From: Pseudomonas matsuisoli
GTDB lineage: Bacteria > Pseudomonadota > Gammaproteobacteria > Pseudomonadales > Pseudomonadaceae
Reading direction: 5' to 3'
Length of the DNA: 64,000 nt
Assembly (NCBI RefSeq): GCF_014647635.1
Contig: NZ_BMPO01000010.1
Span: 79,760-143,759, forward strand
Below the pieces are notes generated by a model that was not told the origin of the DNA, did not search any database, and saw nothing but the letters and a program-made list of their open reading frames with translations. Shown in pieces: positions 30,379-39,644 of this stretch. A program made the translations under genes and the position numbers. Position 1 is the first letter of the stretch, and each line of letters begins with the position of its first letter.

Positions 30379-31646
30379 AGCCCTTCTCCCGACGCCTGGC
30401 GCGGCAACCGTAGCTCGGTCAATGTTCCGCCACCCTGTTGGTTATAGAGTTTCACCGATCCGCCCGCCCGCGTCACGCTGGCCTGGCTTAGAAACAGGCC
30501 GAGGCCGAAGCCTTTGCCGTTGCTGCCCTTCGTGGTGATGAAGGGTTTACCGATCTGATCCGCGATATGCAGCGGAACGCCGCTACCGTTATCGCGAATA
30601 CGGACGACCATGCCTTCCTCGCTCCAATCGATCTCGACGTCGAGATCCGTCGGGCAGGCATCGGCAGCGTTATTCAACAGATTCAACAGCGCCTGACTCA
30701 GATCCGGCGGAGGCACCAGCTGTGGCGGTTCGCCCTTGCCTTCGCACCGCTTGCGGTAGGTCACCTCCGGACGCATCAGATGCCAGCGTTCCAATACGGC
30801 GTGCACCCAATCGACCACGCTCTGCCGCTCCACAGCCTGCCGGCGCTCCGCTTCAGCCGCGCGAACCAGTTGCTGCAAGCTCTCCTTGCATTGCTTGACC
30901 TGCTCCTGGAGAACGGCCAAATCTTCCTGGAGGTGCGGGTCGGGATGATCTTCGCGAAGCTCCGCCAGCAGGACGCTCATGGTCGCCAACGGCGTACCGA
31001 GCTCATGCGCAGCGCCTGCGGCTTGCGTCGCCACGGCGAGCAATTGTTGATCCCGTAAGTCCGCTTCGCTACGCGCGGCACGCCGCAGTTCTTGGCGGCG
31101 GAGCTCTTCGGACATGCGCGCGGCGAAGAATGTGATCAGTGCAGCCGACAGCGCGAAACTCAGCCACATGCCATAGACGAACAGCGACTCGCGGCGAACG
31201 ATGGTCGTGTCCAGCGGATGCGACCACATCACCAGCAGCGTGTAAGACGCCAGCGCCAATCCCGACAACGCCAACGTGAAGACCCACGGCAAGGTCGCGG
31301 CGGCGATCGTCAGCGGTACCAGGTAATAAGACACGAAGGGGTTCAGCGAACCGCCGGTGTAGTACAGCAGCACGCTGTGGATGACCAGATCGCACGCCAA
31401 CTGCGCACCGTACTCCACTTCAGTGACCGGCCATGGGCCTCGCAGGCGAACGGCCGTGAGCGCACACAGCCCCAGCGATACGCAAAGTGTAATTGCCAGC
31501 GGCACCCACGGCAGATTAAGCAGGCCCGTGACATAGGCGAGCCCGACCGAGCCCGCCTGTGCCGCAAGCACGAGCAAGCGAATGAGGGTGAGCCGCCAAA
31601 GATTTTGATGGTTGGCGGACAGCAGAAGCGTAGGTGCGGCGGGCAT
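30375..31646 (-). CDS. roxS: Redox sensor histidine kinase RoxS (RegB/PrrB type)
   Basis: The 423-residue inner-membrane kinase has six N-terminal membrane segments. Between them lies GGSLNPFVSYYLVPLTIAA, matching the RegB quinone-binding GGxxNPF heptapeptide. The kinase core has the phospho-His in GAAHELGTPLATMS, the N box NLLNNAADACP and G boxes IRDNGSGVP and GKGFGLGLFLSQ. A Cys in EQVKQCKESLQQL is placed like the redox-active Cys265 of RegB. The ATG at 31646 has a GGAG site; the longer frame to 31811 gives no credible sequence. It is coupled to roxR. Confidence 0.93.
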   Translation of the reverse strand: MPAAPTLLLSANHQNLWRLTLIRLLVLAAQAGSVGLAYVTGLLNLPWVPLAITLCVSLGLCALTAVRLRGPWPVTEVEYGAQLACDLVIHSVLLYYTGGSLNPFVSYYLVPLTIAAATLPWVFTLALSGLALASYTLLVMWSHPLDTTIVRRESLFVYGMWLSFALSAALITFFAARMSEELRRQELRRAARSEADLRDQQLLAVATQAAGAAHELGTPLATMSVLLAELREDHPDPHLQEDLAVLQEQVKQCKESLQQLVRAAEAERRQAVERQSVVDWVHAVLERWHLMRPEVTYRKRCEGKGEPPQLVPPPDLSQALLNLLNNAADACPTDLDVEIDWSEEGMVVRIRDNGSGVPLHIADQIGKPFITTKGSNGKGFGLGLFLSQASVTRAGGSVKLYNQQGGGTLTELRLPRQASGEGL

Positions 31647-31843
31647 GGCGTCTCCGTAGGGCTGCGCCAGTATAGCGAAGCCGCGGTCTGCCCTTGCCCC
31701 TTGCGGCAACCGGTCGCACTCTTCAAGCGAGCGCACACGTCCGAACAGAATGCGCTTGAGAAGGTCTTTCATGCACGCATCATCGACCGGTACCGTTTCG
31801 GCCGTCCACACGCGATGTTGTGACGTTCATAAAAGGAGAAGTC

Positions 31844-32545
31844 ATGTCAGCCGTTACCCGTCTTTCCGCAGCTGTTGCGCTCATCGGCACCATTGCCCTG
31901 CCCCTGGCCGCCGCTGCCGATGAACCCCGCTACAACCAGATTTCGCTGCGCGCCGAGGTCAGCCAACAGGTTGCCCGCGACCGTATGGAAGTCACTCTGT
32001 ACAGCGAAGCACAGGATAAGGATCCCGCCAAACTCGCAGCCCAGATTACTCAGACAATGAACGAGGCTCTGGCGACTGCGCGCAAAGCCAAGGACGTCAA
32101 AGTCAGCCTGGCGGGCCGTAGCAGCTACCCTGTCTATGAGGAAAAAGGCAAATCGATCATCGCCTGGCGCGAACGCGCTGAGCTGCGCCTGGAAGGCAGC
32201 GACTTCGCCGTATTGTCGAAACTCACGGGCGAGCTGTTGGGCGACCTGAGCATGGGCAACATGACATTCAGCGTGTCTGACCAGACCCGCAAGCAAAGCG
32301 AAGACGCACTCATCAAGCAAGCCGTGGATGCATTCAAGGCACGCGCCCAAATCACGACCGAAGCCCTTGGCGGCAAAACCTACAAGCTGGTCAGCCTGAA
32401 CCTGAACAGTTCGGGATACCAACCACCGATGCGCATGCAGGCCATGGCCAAATCCGCCCGCATGGACGCGACCCCCGAAATCGAAGCGGGCACCAGCGAC
32501 GTCACCGTCAATGCGGATGGCGTGATCGAAGTCGAGATGCCCTAA
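31844..32545 (+). CDS. SIMPL-domain (DUF541) periplasmic protein
   Basis: The 233-residue precursor has a signal peptide ending ALPLAAAADEP. The mature part is a SIMPL/DUF541 domain (ISLRAEVSQQVARDRMEVTL at the start, ITQTMNEALATARKAK and the C-terminal TSDVTVNADGVIEVEMP). Family members (such as BP26 and E. coli YggE) form oligomeric rings or affect oxidative stress; the role is unclear. AAAGGAG eight bases upstream fixes the ATG at 31844. It is divergent from roxS, about 200 bases between starts. Confidence 0.85.
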   Translation: MSAVTRLSAAVALIGTIALPLAAAADEPRYNQISLRAEVSQQVARDRMEVTLYSEAQDKDPAKLAAQITQTMNEALATARKAKDVKVSLAGRSSYPVYEEKGKSIIAWRERAELRLEGSDFAVLSKLTGELLGDLSMGNMTFSVSDQTRKQSEDALIKQAVDAFKARAQITTEALGGKTYKLVSLNLNSSGYQPPMRMQAMAKSARMDATPEIEAGTSDVTVNADGVIEVEMP

Positions 32546-32675
32546 AGTCTCGATCGAAAGGCCGACACCGTAGCGCCCCTTGAGCATGGGCAGGATGGAT
32601 CAGCGACCCAGTCGCGGAATCCACCGCTCACCTTGTCCAAGACGTCGCGTCGGCCGGTCGAACTGCCAGGTAAAC

Positions 32676-32701
32676 GGTGGAAGCCCTTCGGGATTCCACC
32701 C
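32676..32701. repeat. Palindromic repeat, family D (GGTGGAAGCCC...GGGATTCCACCC)
   Basis: A 26-base near-perfect hairpin (GGTGGAAGCCC, TTC, GGGATTCCACC) lies ahead of dppA1. A nearly identical copy (one loop base changed) lies behind the same gene at 34641-34666. The sequence before each hairpin (GTCGGCC ... AAACGG or AGACGG) is also similar, so the two are direct repeats about 1.96 kb apart that bracket dppA1. The rest of the interval 32546-32843 shows only a weak dppA1 promoter region. Confidence 0.7.
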
Positions 32702-32843
32702 GACGTCGGCAATCACACAACGCCTACCACGAACCCGCACTACGCTAAAAAGTACGAGACAACGCTCAACCCGGCACACCCCCTGCATACATCGACAAGC
32801 CACCCTGGCTCATGACTACAACGACAACCGATAAGAGGTCGAA

Positions 32844-34442
32844 ATGCGCAAAACCCCATTGATCAACGCACTCGTCACCGCAGGTTTGCTGATCGGTACA
32901 CCGCTTGCCCACGCGGCGGGAACCCTGGTGTTCTGTTCCGAGGCCAGCCCAGCGGGATTCGACCCCGCGCTTTACACCTCCGGCACTGAATTCGACGCGG
33001 CGGCAGAAACCGTCTTCAACCGTCTCACTCAGTTCAAGCGCGGCAGTACCGAAGTCGTACCGGGTCTTGCGGAGAAATGGGAGACCAGCGAAGACGGCCT
33101 CACCTACACCTTCCATCTGCGCAAAGGCGTGAAATTCCATACTACGGACTACTTCACGCCGACCCGTGACTTCAACGCTGACGACGTACTGTTCACCTTC
33201 CAGCGCATGCTGGACAAAGCACATCCCTTCCGCCAGGCGTACCCCACCGAATTCCCCTATTTCACCGGCATGAGCATGGACAAGAACATCGCCCAAGTGG
33301 AAAAGGTCGACCCGCAGACCGTGCGTTTCACCCTGCGCACGGTGGACGCAGCCTTCGTGCAGAACCTTGCCATGAGCTTCGCCTCCATCCAGTCGGCTGA
33401 GTACGCCGACAAGCTGCTGGCTGAAGGCAAAGCTGCCGACATCAACCAGAAACCCATCGGCACGGGCCCATTCGTCTTCAGCCGTTACCAGAAGGATTCC
33501 GTCATTCGCTACAAGGGCAATCCGACCTACTGGAACCCGGCGGATGTGAAGCTGGACAACCTTATCTTCTCCATCGCGACCGACCCTTCCGTACGCTTGC
33601 AGAAACTGCGCGCGGGTGAATGCCAGATCACGTTGAATCCACGACCGGCCGAGATCGAATCGCTCAAGGGTGACAGCAAGCTGCAAATGCCCGAGCAGCC
33701 CGGCTTCAACCTGGGTTACATCGCCTATAACGTCGAACACGGTCCGCTGGGCAAGCCGGAAGTGCGTAAGGCGCTGGACATGGCGGTCAACAAGGAGGCG
33801 ATCGTTCAGGCGGTGTATCAGGGCGCAGGCCAGGTGGCGGTGAATGCCATGCCCCCAACGCAGTGGTCTTACGACAAGAGCGTGACCGATGCACCACGAG
33901 ATCTGGACGAAGCGAAACAGCTGCTAAGCGATAACGGCGTCACCGAAGGCACTGAACTCACGCTATGGGCCATGCCCGTGCAGCGCCCGTACAACCCGAA
34001 TGCGCGACTGATGGCCGAAATGCTGCAAAGCGACTGGGCAAAAATCGGCATCAAGGCGAAGATCGTCAGCTTCGAATGGGGCGAGTATCTCAAGCGCGCC
34101 AAGGCGGGCGAGCACGACATCATGCTCATCGGCTGGACCGGCGATAACGGTGACCCTGATAACTGGCTTGGCACCCTGTATGGCTGCGACGCAATCGGCG
34201 CGAACAACTACAGCCGCTGGTGCGACGAGAAATATGACAAGTCGATCAAGGAAGCCCGGACCCTCAACGATCAGGCGAAGCGTACGTCCCTGTACGAACA
34301 GGCTCAGCGTATCCTCAAGGACCAAACAGCGATCACGCCGATTGCACATTCGACGGTTTATCAGCCAATGAGCACCCGGGTGAAAGACTTCAAGATCAGC
34401 CCATTCGGGCTTAACTCGTTCTATGGGGTTAGCGTCGAGTAA
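32844..34442 (+). CDS. dppA1: Dipeptide ABC transporter substrate-binding protein, paralogue 1
   Basis: This 532-residue periplasmic binding protein (SBP family 5) captures di- and tripeptides for the Dpp importer. It has a signal peptide (MRKTPLINALVTAGLLIGTP, cleavage near AHA-AGTLVFC). The mature protein starts TLVFCSEASPAGFDP and contains the family segments FHLRKGVKFHTTDYFTPTRD and MLIGWTGDNGDPDNW. It is closely similar to the second binding protein at 36823 (same length, most segments identical). It stands alone, separated from dppBCDF by mdpA, psdR and dppA2. P. aeruginosa carries several dppA copies in this locus. Confidence 0.93.
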   Translation: MRKTPLINALVTAGLLIGTPLAHAAGTLVFCSEASPAGFDPALYTSGTEFDAAAETVFNRLTQFKRGSTEVVPGLAEKWETSEDGLTYTFHLRKGVKFHTTDYFTPTRDFNADDVLFTFQRMLDKAHPFRQAYPTEFPYFTGMSMDKNIAQVEKVDPQTVRFTLRTVDAAFVQNLAMSFASIQSAEYADKLLAEGKAADINQKPIGTGPFVFSRYQKDSVIRYKGNPTYWNPADVKLDNLIFSIATDPSVRLQKLRAGECQITLNPRPAEIESLKGDSKLQMPEQPGFNLGYIAYNVEHGPLGKPEVRKALDMAVNKEAIVQAVYQGAGQVAVNAMPPTQWSYDKSVTDAPRDLDEAKQLLSDNGVTEGTELTLWAMPVQRPYNPNARLMAEMLQSDWAKIGIKAKIVSFEWGEYLKRAKAGEHDIMLIGWTGDNGDPDNWLGTLYGCDAIGANNYSRWCDEKYDKSIKEARTLNDQAKRTSLYEQAQRILKDQTAITPIAHSTVYQPMSTRVKDFKISPFGLNSFYGVSVE

Positions 34443-34517
34443 GATTGGCGTGCCCTCGAGCATGGGCTCCCGCACGTCCGGGAACCCATGCTGACATGGC
34501 GCGGCGGCGAAACACGA

Positions 34518-34541
34518 TTCGCGGGCATGGCCCGCTCCCAC
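34518..34541. repeat. REP element, family A (inverse orientation)
   Basis: The element ends ATGGCCCGCTCCCAC and is the inverse of the 26312 arm. It lies 75 bases after dppA1. An upstream hairpin (GAGCATGGGCTCCC near 34459, GGGAACCCATGCT near 34480) may be a separate terminator-like fold. Confidence 0.65.
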
Positions 34542-34640
34542 GAGAAAGCACCGTCAGAACATAGGTTGGATCAGCCATCCTGTGGCGCAATACACCGGTC
34601 ACCAGACGCTGCTAGTCGGCCAATTCTTTCGAAGGTAGAC

Positions 34641-34713
34641 GGTGGAAGCCCTACGGGATTCCACCGTACAATTGACGCGGTGAGCGGTGGATAACGCTTC
34701 GCGGTTATCCACC
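34641..34713. repeat. Palindromic repeats, family D, two hairpins
   Basis: The first hairpin (34641-34666) is the near copy of 32676-32701. The second (34686-34713) reads GGTGGATAACGC, TTC, GCGGTTATCCACC and has a different stem with the same GGTGGA ends. They lie just before the mdpA stop codon on the minus strand, so they could also act as a 3' barrier between the converging dppA1 and mdpA transcripts. Confidence 0.65.
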
Positions 34714-34718
34714 CTACG

Positions 34719-35942
34719 TCAGGCCTCCAACCCAAACGGATCATCGATAGAGTGGCTCGGCTGGGTGAACCAGCGTGGCCCCTGTGCATCCATGTAGAAA
34801 TGGTCCTCTAGGCGGATGCCAAAGGCGCCCGGCACGCAAATCGTTGGCTCGTTACTAACGCACATGCCGGTGTCCAACTCCACCTCGTTGCCACCCACGA
34901 GATAGGGGGCTTCGTGCAGGTCCAGGCCGATACCGTGCCCCGTACGGTGCGGCAATCCTGGCAACGCATAGCCAGGCCCGAAGCCGTCGGCCTCAAGTGA
35001 ACGCCGTGCCGCGGCGTCCAGGTCCCCGCAGCATGCACCCAGCCGGGCTGCTTCGAACACCGCCATCTGCGCCGTTTTCTCCGCATTCCACACGCGGCGC
35101 TGTTCAGCGGTGGGGTTGCCGAAGACATAGCTGCGCGTGATATCGGATTGATAGCCATCAAGTTGGCACCCTGTGTCGATGAGCACCATGTCGCCCGATT
35201 CCAGCGATTTGGGATTCATGACGCCGTGCGGGAAGGCCGTATCCGGACCAAAAAGCACGATGCAGAACGTCGATCCAGGAGCGCCTACCCGGCGGTGCGC
35301 CTGACGGATGAACTCCGTGACGTCCGACGTCGAGATGCCCTCTTCCAAGATGCTGGCAGTGGCCTGCTGAACGGCCAGCGTCATGGCCTTCGCGCGCTTC
35401 AACAGATCGATCTCGGCCATGGACTTACGCATACGCAGGGCGTCGATCAGCGGCCCGGCGTCGGCGTACTGGTACTCCGGATTAGCGCGGCGAATACTGT
35501 CGAACATGAAGAACGGCAAAGACGGGCACACTGCGACCGCGGCACCCCGCTGTGGTGAGGCGCCGCTGGCGCGAAGCACGTCGCCGAGCAAGTCGTAGGG
35601 GCTGGCATGCTCCTCCCACGTACTTAGCGCACCTTCGATCTGCATGAAGCTTTCCATCGTGCCAGTTTCGAACGTCGGCGCGACATAGTGCAAAGGCCCC
35701 CGAGCGGGTATGACGGCGACCACCAGCCGCTCACTCGCTTTCCAGACGATACCGGTGAAGTAGCGCAGGTTACTTCCGGCGTTGACCACCATTGCGGAAA
35801 TGCCCGCTGCACGCATCGCAACCTGCAAGTGGACGATGCGTTGCTGGTATTCCGCAGCCTCGATTGGCCGTGCGCCTGCGGTCATGTCCCGCAGGGTATT
35901 CAACACCGAAACTTGAGATGCACCACCTACACCGATTGTCAT
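34719..35942 (-). CDS. mdpA: M24-family metallopeptidase MdpA (Xaa-Pro dipeptidase type)
   Basis: The 407-residue cytosolic protein has a creatinase-like N-domain and a pita-bread M24 catalytic domain. The metal ligands are visible: two Asp in IDTGCQLDGYQSDITRSY, His in RTGHGIGLDLHE, Glu in CVSNEPTICV and Glu in IRLEDHFY. It probably splits imported dipeptides. As I recall, in P. aeruginosa mdpA is next to psdR and is repressed by it. An AAGGTGAG ribosome site precedes the ATG, and a CTTAAATTTAAG palindrome lies directly ahead of that site. Confidence 0.92.
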   Translation of the reverse strand: MTIGVGGASQVSVLNTLRDMTAGARPIEAAEYQQRIVHLQVAMRAAGISAMVVNAGSNLRYFTGIVWKASERLVVAVIPARGPLHYVAPTFETGTMESFMQIEGALSTWEEHASPYDLLGDVLRASGASPQRGAAVAVCPSLPFFMFDSIRRANPEYQYADAGPLIDALRMRKSMAEIDLLKRAKAMTLAVQQATASILEEGISTSDVTEFIRQAHRRVGAPGSTFCIVLFGPDTAFPHGVMNPKSLESGDMVLIDTGCQLDGYQSDITRSYVFGNPTAEQRRVWNAEKTAQMAVFEAARLGACCGDLDAAARRSLEADGFGPGYALPGLPHRTGHGIGLDLHEAPYLVGGNEVELDTGMCVSNEPTICVPGAFGIRLEDHFYMDAQGPRWFTQPSHSIDDPFGLEA

Positions 35943-35950
35943 AAGCTCAC

Positions 35951-35975
35951 CTTAAATTTAAGCGTTACTTAAATT
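35951..35975. promoter_or_regulatory. Candidate PsdR operator at mdpA
   Basis: A perfect 12-base palindrome CTTAAATTTAAG (35951-35962) is followed by ACTTAAATT (35967-35975). It abuts the mdpA ribosome site, so a bound protein would block mdpA transcription or initiation. The same ACTTAAATT occurs at 36687-36695 ahead of dppA2, on the other side of psdR. The motif is AT-rich in a GC-rich genome and is not seen in the intergenic regions of neighbouring operons. Assignment to PsdR is inference from position. Confidence 0.55.
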
Positions 35976-36069
35976 AATCGGAAATCGGCATCCCGTGAAG
36001 TGCTATTGAACGATCAAGCAGATCGATTAGAGCCGCTATACTGCTGCCACCTCCAGACAGAGCAGTTCA

Positions 36070-36633
36070 ATGACCGTAGAGCAAATTGGCGAACGTCTCC
36101 GCCGTTATCGCCGCGCGGCTGGCAAAACCCTCAATCAGGTCGCCGCAGAAGCGGGCCTGACGGCCAGCTTCCTTTCCCAGGCAGAACGTAATCTGTGTGG
36201 CGTATCGATCTCGTCGCTCGCGAACATCGCCCGTGCCATTCAGGTGCCGCTCAACGCGTTGCTGGAGCAGCCCGAACAGCAAAAGCCGGACTCCCATACC
36301 GGGGAGCGGGTGCGGTATACGGTCGGTAGCCAGCCGTTGGTCTACGAGCGTTTGTCGAGTTCGTTCCCGGGCAATCCGCTCAACGCAGTGAAGATGAACA
36401 TTCCGGTAGGCTATCAATCCGAACTCATCACCCACGATGGCGTTGAGCTGGCCTACGTTCTCTCCGGCCACGTCACCTACATCATCGAAGGCCGCGCCTA
36501 TCCACTCGGCGCCGGTGACTCAGTGCACTTCGACGCATCCAAGCCCCATCGTCTTGGCAATAGCGGGACGGACATGGCCGAGATGATCAACATCACCACG
36601 ATGCCGCTATTCGAGGATAAACGGGAATATTGA
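36070..36633 (+). CDS. psdR: Dipeptide utilisation repressor PsdR (XRE-cupin)
   Basis: The 187-residue protein joins an N-terminal XRE helix-turn-helix (about residues 4-60, IGERLRRYRRAAGKTLNQVA, then AEAGLTASFLSQAERN) to a C-terminal cupin (about 105-180, with ELAYVLSGHVTYIIEGRAY and GDSVHFDASKPHRLGN). Such regulators sense a small ligand in the cupin. In P. aeruginosa the PsdR homologue at this locus represses mdpA and dpp genes and is often lost by mutation in protein-grown cultures. The gene here is intact. It is divergent from mdpA and precedes dppA2 on the same strand. Confidence 0.9.
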   Translation: MTVEQIGERLRRYRRAAGKTLNQVAAEAGLTASFLSQAERNLCGVSISSLANIARAIQVPLNALLEQPEQQKPDSHTGERVRYTVGSQPLVYERLSSSFPGNPLNAVKMNIPVGYQSELITHDGVELAYVLSGHVTYIIEGRAYPLGAGDSVHFDASKPHRLGNSGTDMAEMINITTMPLFEDKREY

Positions 36634-36686
36634 GCGAAGCGGCAGCTTCCGCCCCATTTATGGGCATGCCGCACGATATTAGTGCC

Positions 36687-36729
36687 ACTTAAATTTTGAT
36701 TTGACGGATATTTCAGCTTCACTTAATTT
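36687..36729. promoter_or_regulatory. Candidate PsdR operator pair ahead of dppA2
   Basis: ACTTAAATT (36687-36695) and ACTTAATTT (36721-36729) lie 34 bases apart, about three helical turns, in the 190-base psdR-dppA2 gap. They repeat the motif found at the mdpA promoter. The rest of the gap holds a short CTAGaataaCTAG palindrome (about 36795-36808) just before dppA2. Binding by PsdR would fit its known target genes. Confidence 0.5.
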
Positions 36730-36822
36730 CGGGATCGCATTGACGCCGACGATTTCCATCGGCAGCCGAAGCGACCGAGCCCATAAGGCCAGTCGCTAGA
36801 ATAACTAGACGAGGCTTTTCGC

Positions 36823-38421
36823 ATGCGCAAGACCGCCCTGATTACCGCATTGCTCGCGACCGGACTGATCACCGCCAGCCCCCTGGCCAGCGCCGCCGGT
36901 ACGCTGGTTTATTGCTCGGAGGGCAGCCCCGCAGGGTTCGACCCGGGGCAATACACAACTGGGACGGACTTCGATGCGAACTCAGAGACGATCTTCAACC
37001 GCCTAGCCGAATTCGAGAAAGGTGGTACCAAGGCTCAGCCTTCACTCGCGACCTCATGGGACATCAGCGAAGACGGCAAGACCTACACCTTCCATCTGCG
37101 CGAAGGGGTGAAGTTCCATACCACGGACTACTTCACGCCAACGCGCGACTTCAACGCCGATGACGTGGTATTCACCTTCCAGCGCATGCTCGACAAGGAC
37201 CTTCCTTTCCGTAAGGCCTACCCAACCGAGTTCCCTTATTTCACCGATATGGGCCTGGACGCGAATATCGCCAAAGTCGAGAAGGTGGATGACAAGACCG
37301 TCCGCTTCGTCCTCAACGAAGTCGATGCCGCCTTCGTGCAGAACCTGGCCATGAATTTCGCGGCGATCCATTCCGCCGAATACGCTGACACCCTACTCAA
37401 GAACGGTAAGGCGGCCGAGATCAACCAGAAGCCTATCGGCACCGGCCCCTTCGTCTTCAGCCGCTACCAGAAAGACGCGGTCATCCGGTTCAAGGGCAAC
37501 CCGAACTACTGGGATCCTGACAAGGTGAAGGTCGACAACCTGCTGTTCTCGATCAACACCGACGCCTCGGTGCGCATCCAGAAGCTCAAGGCCGGCGAAT
37601 GCGATATCACGCTGAACCCTCGTCCTGCGGACCTAAAGTCGCTGCAGGCGGACAGCAAACTTAACGTACCGACCCAGCCGGGCTACAACCTCGGCTATAT
37701 CGCCTACAACGTGACCCGCCCGCCGTTCGACAAGCTCGAAGTACGCCAGGCGCTGGACATGGCCATCAATAAGGACGCCATCATCGATGCCGTCTACCAA
37801 GGCGCCGGGCAGAAAGCAGTCAACGGCATGCCGCCGACGCAATGGTCCTACGACAAAGGCATCACCGACGCGCCTTACGATCCTGCCAAGGCGCGTGAGT
37901 TGCTACAAAAGGCCGGCATCAAGGAGGGTACGGAAATCACCCTGTGGGCCATGCCCGTGCAACGCCCCTACAACCCCAACGCCCGACTGATGGCAGAAAT
38001 GCTGCAGAACGACTGGTCCAAAGTTGGCATCAAGGCACGCATCGTTAGCTACGAGTGGGGCGAATACATCAAGCGCGCCCATAACGGCGAGCACGACGCG
38101 ATGCTCATCGGCTGGACCGGCGATAACGGTGACCCGGACAACTGGCTGGGCACGCTCTACGGCTGCGCCGCTGTAGACGGCAACAACTTCTCGAAGTGGT
38201 GCGACAAGGAATACGATGACCTGGTGGTCGCTGCAAAACGCACCACCGATCAGGCCGAGCGCACCGCGTTCTACGAAAAAGCCCAGGCCGTCCTCAAGCG
38301 TGAAGTCCCGATCACCCCGATTGCGCACTCCACGGTCTACCAGCCGATGAGCAAAACGGTGCAGGGCTTTCAGATCAGCCCCTTCGGTCGCAACAGCTTC
38401 ATCGGCGTAGGCAAGGACTGA
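36823..38421 (+). CDS. dppA2: Dipeptide ABC transporter substrate-binding protein, paralogue 2
   Basis: This 532-residue SBP family 5 protein has a signal peptide ending SPLASA with the mature protein starting AGTLVYCSEGSPAGFDPG. It keeps the segments HLREGVKFHTTDYFTPTRD, INQKPIGTGPFVFSRYQKD and IGWTGDNGDPDNWLGTLYGC. It is the binding protein directly ahead of dppBCDF and is followed by a strong hairpin terminator, so part of its transcripts probably end before dppB. Its near identity in length and sequence with the 32844 gene shows a gene duplication. Confidence 0.94.
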   Translation: MRKTALITALLATGLITASPLASAAGTLVYCSEGSPAGFDPGQYTTGTDFDANSETIFNRLAEFEKGGTKAQPSLATSWDISEDGKTYTFHLREGVKFHTTDYFTPTRDFNADDVVFTFQRMLDKDLPFRKAYPTEFPYFTDMGLDANIAKVEKVDDKTVRFVLNEVDAAFVQNLAMNFAAIHSAEYADTLLKNGKAAEINQKPIGTGPFVFSRYQKDAVIRFKGNPNYWDPDKVKVDNLLFSINTDASVRIQKLKAGECDITLNPRPADLKSLQADSKLNVPTQPGYNLGYIAYNVTRPPFDKLEVRQALDMAINKDAIIDAVYQGAGQKAVNGMPPTQWSYDKGITDAPYDPAKARELLQKAGIKEGTEITLWAMPVQRPYNPNARLMAEMLQNDWSKVGIKARIVSYEWGEYIKRAHNGEHDAMLIGWTGDNGDPDNWLGTLYGCAAVDGNNFSKWCDKEYDDLVVAAKRTTDQAERTAFYEKAQAVLKREVPITPIAHSTVYQPMSKTVQGFQISPFGRNSFIGVGKD

Positions 38422-38426
38422 CCGCG

Positions 38427-38455
38427 ACGCCCCGCCTTCGCGGGGCGTTCTTCTT
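38427..38455 (+). terminator. Hairpin terminator/attenuator between dppA2 and dppB
   Basis: A nine-base-pair perfect stem (ACGCCCCGC, CTTC loop, GCGGGGCGT) is followed by TCTTCTT, starting five bases after the dppA2 stop. Since no clear separate dppB promoter was seen in the next 170 bases, it probably acts as a partial terminator. Such a site would keep the binding protein in excess over the permease. Confidence 0.8.
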
Positions 38456-38629
38456 ACGCCTTCCGCAACATCCGGTACGTCCGCTGCGTGAGGAATGTCT
38501 GCCCACAGACATGGTCGGACAGTTAAAGGTCTCCCTGCCATCCAACGCGCCGCCGCTGACCTGGCGCGGGCTCATCATTCGAACGTGGCGGCGCTCGCCA
38601 TGCGCCGTCCTCAGGAGTCGATCACCACG

Positions 38630-39640
<1,011 letters not shown>

Positions 39641-39644
39641 CGCC

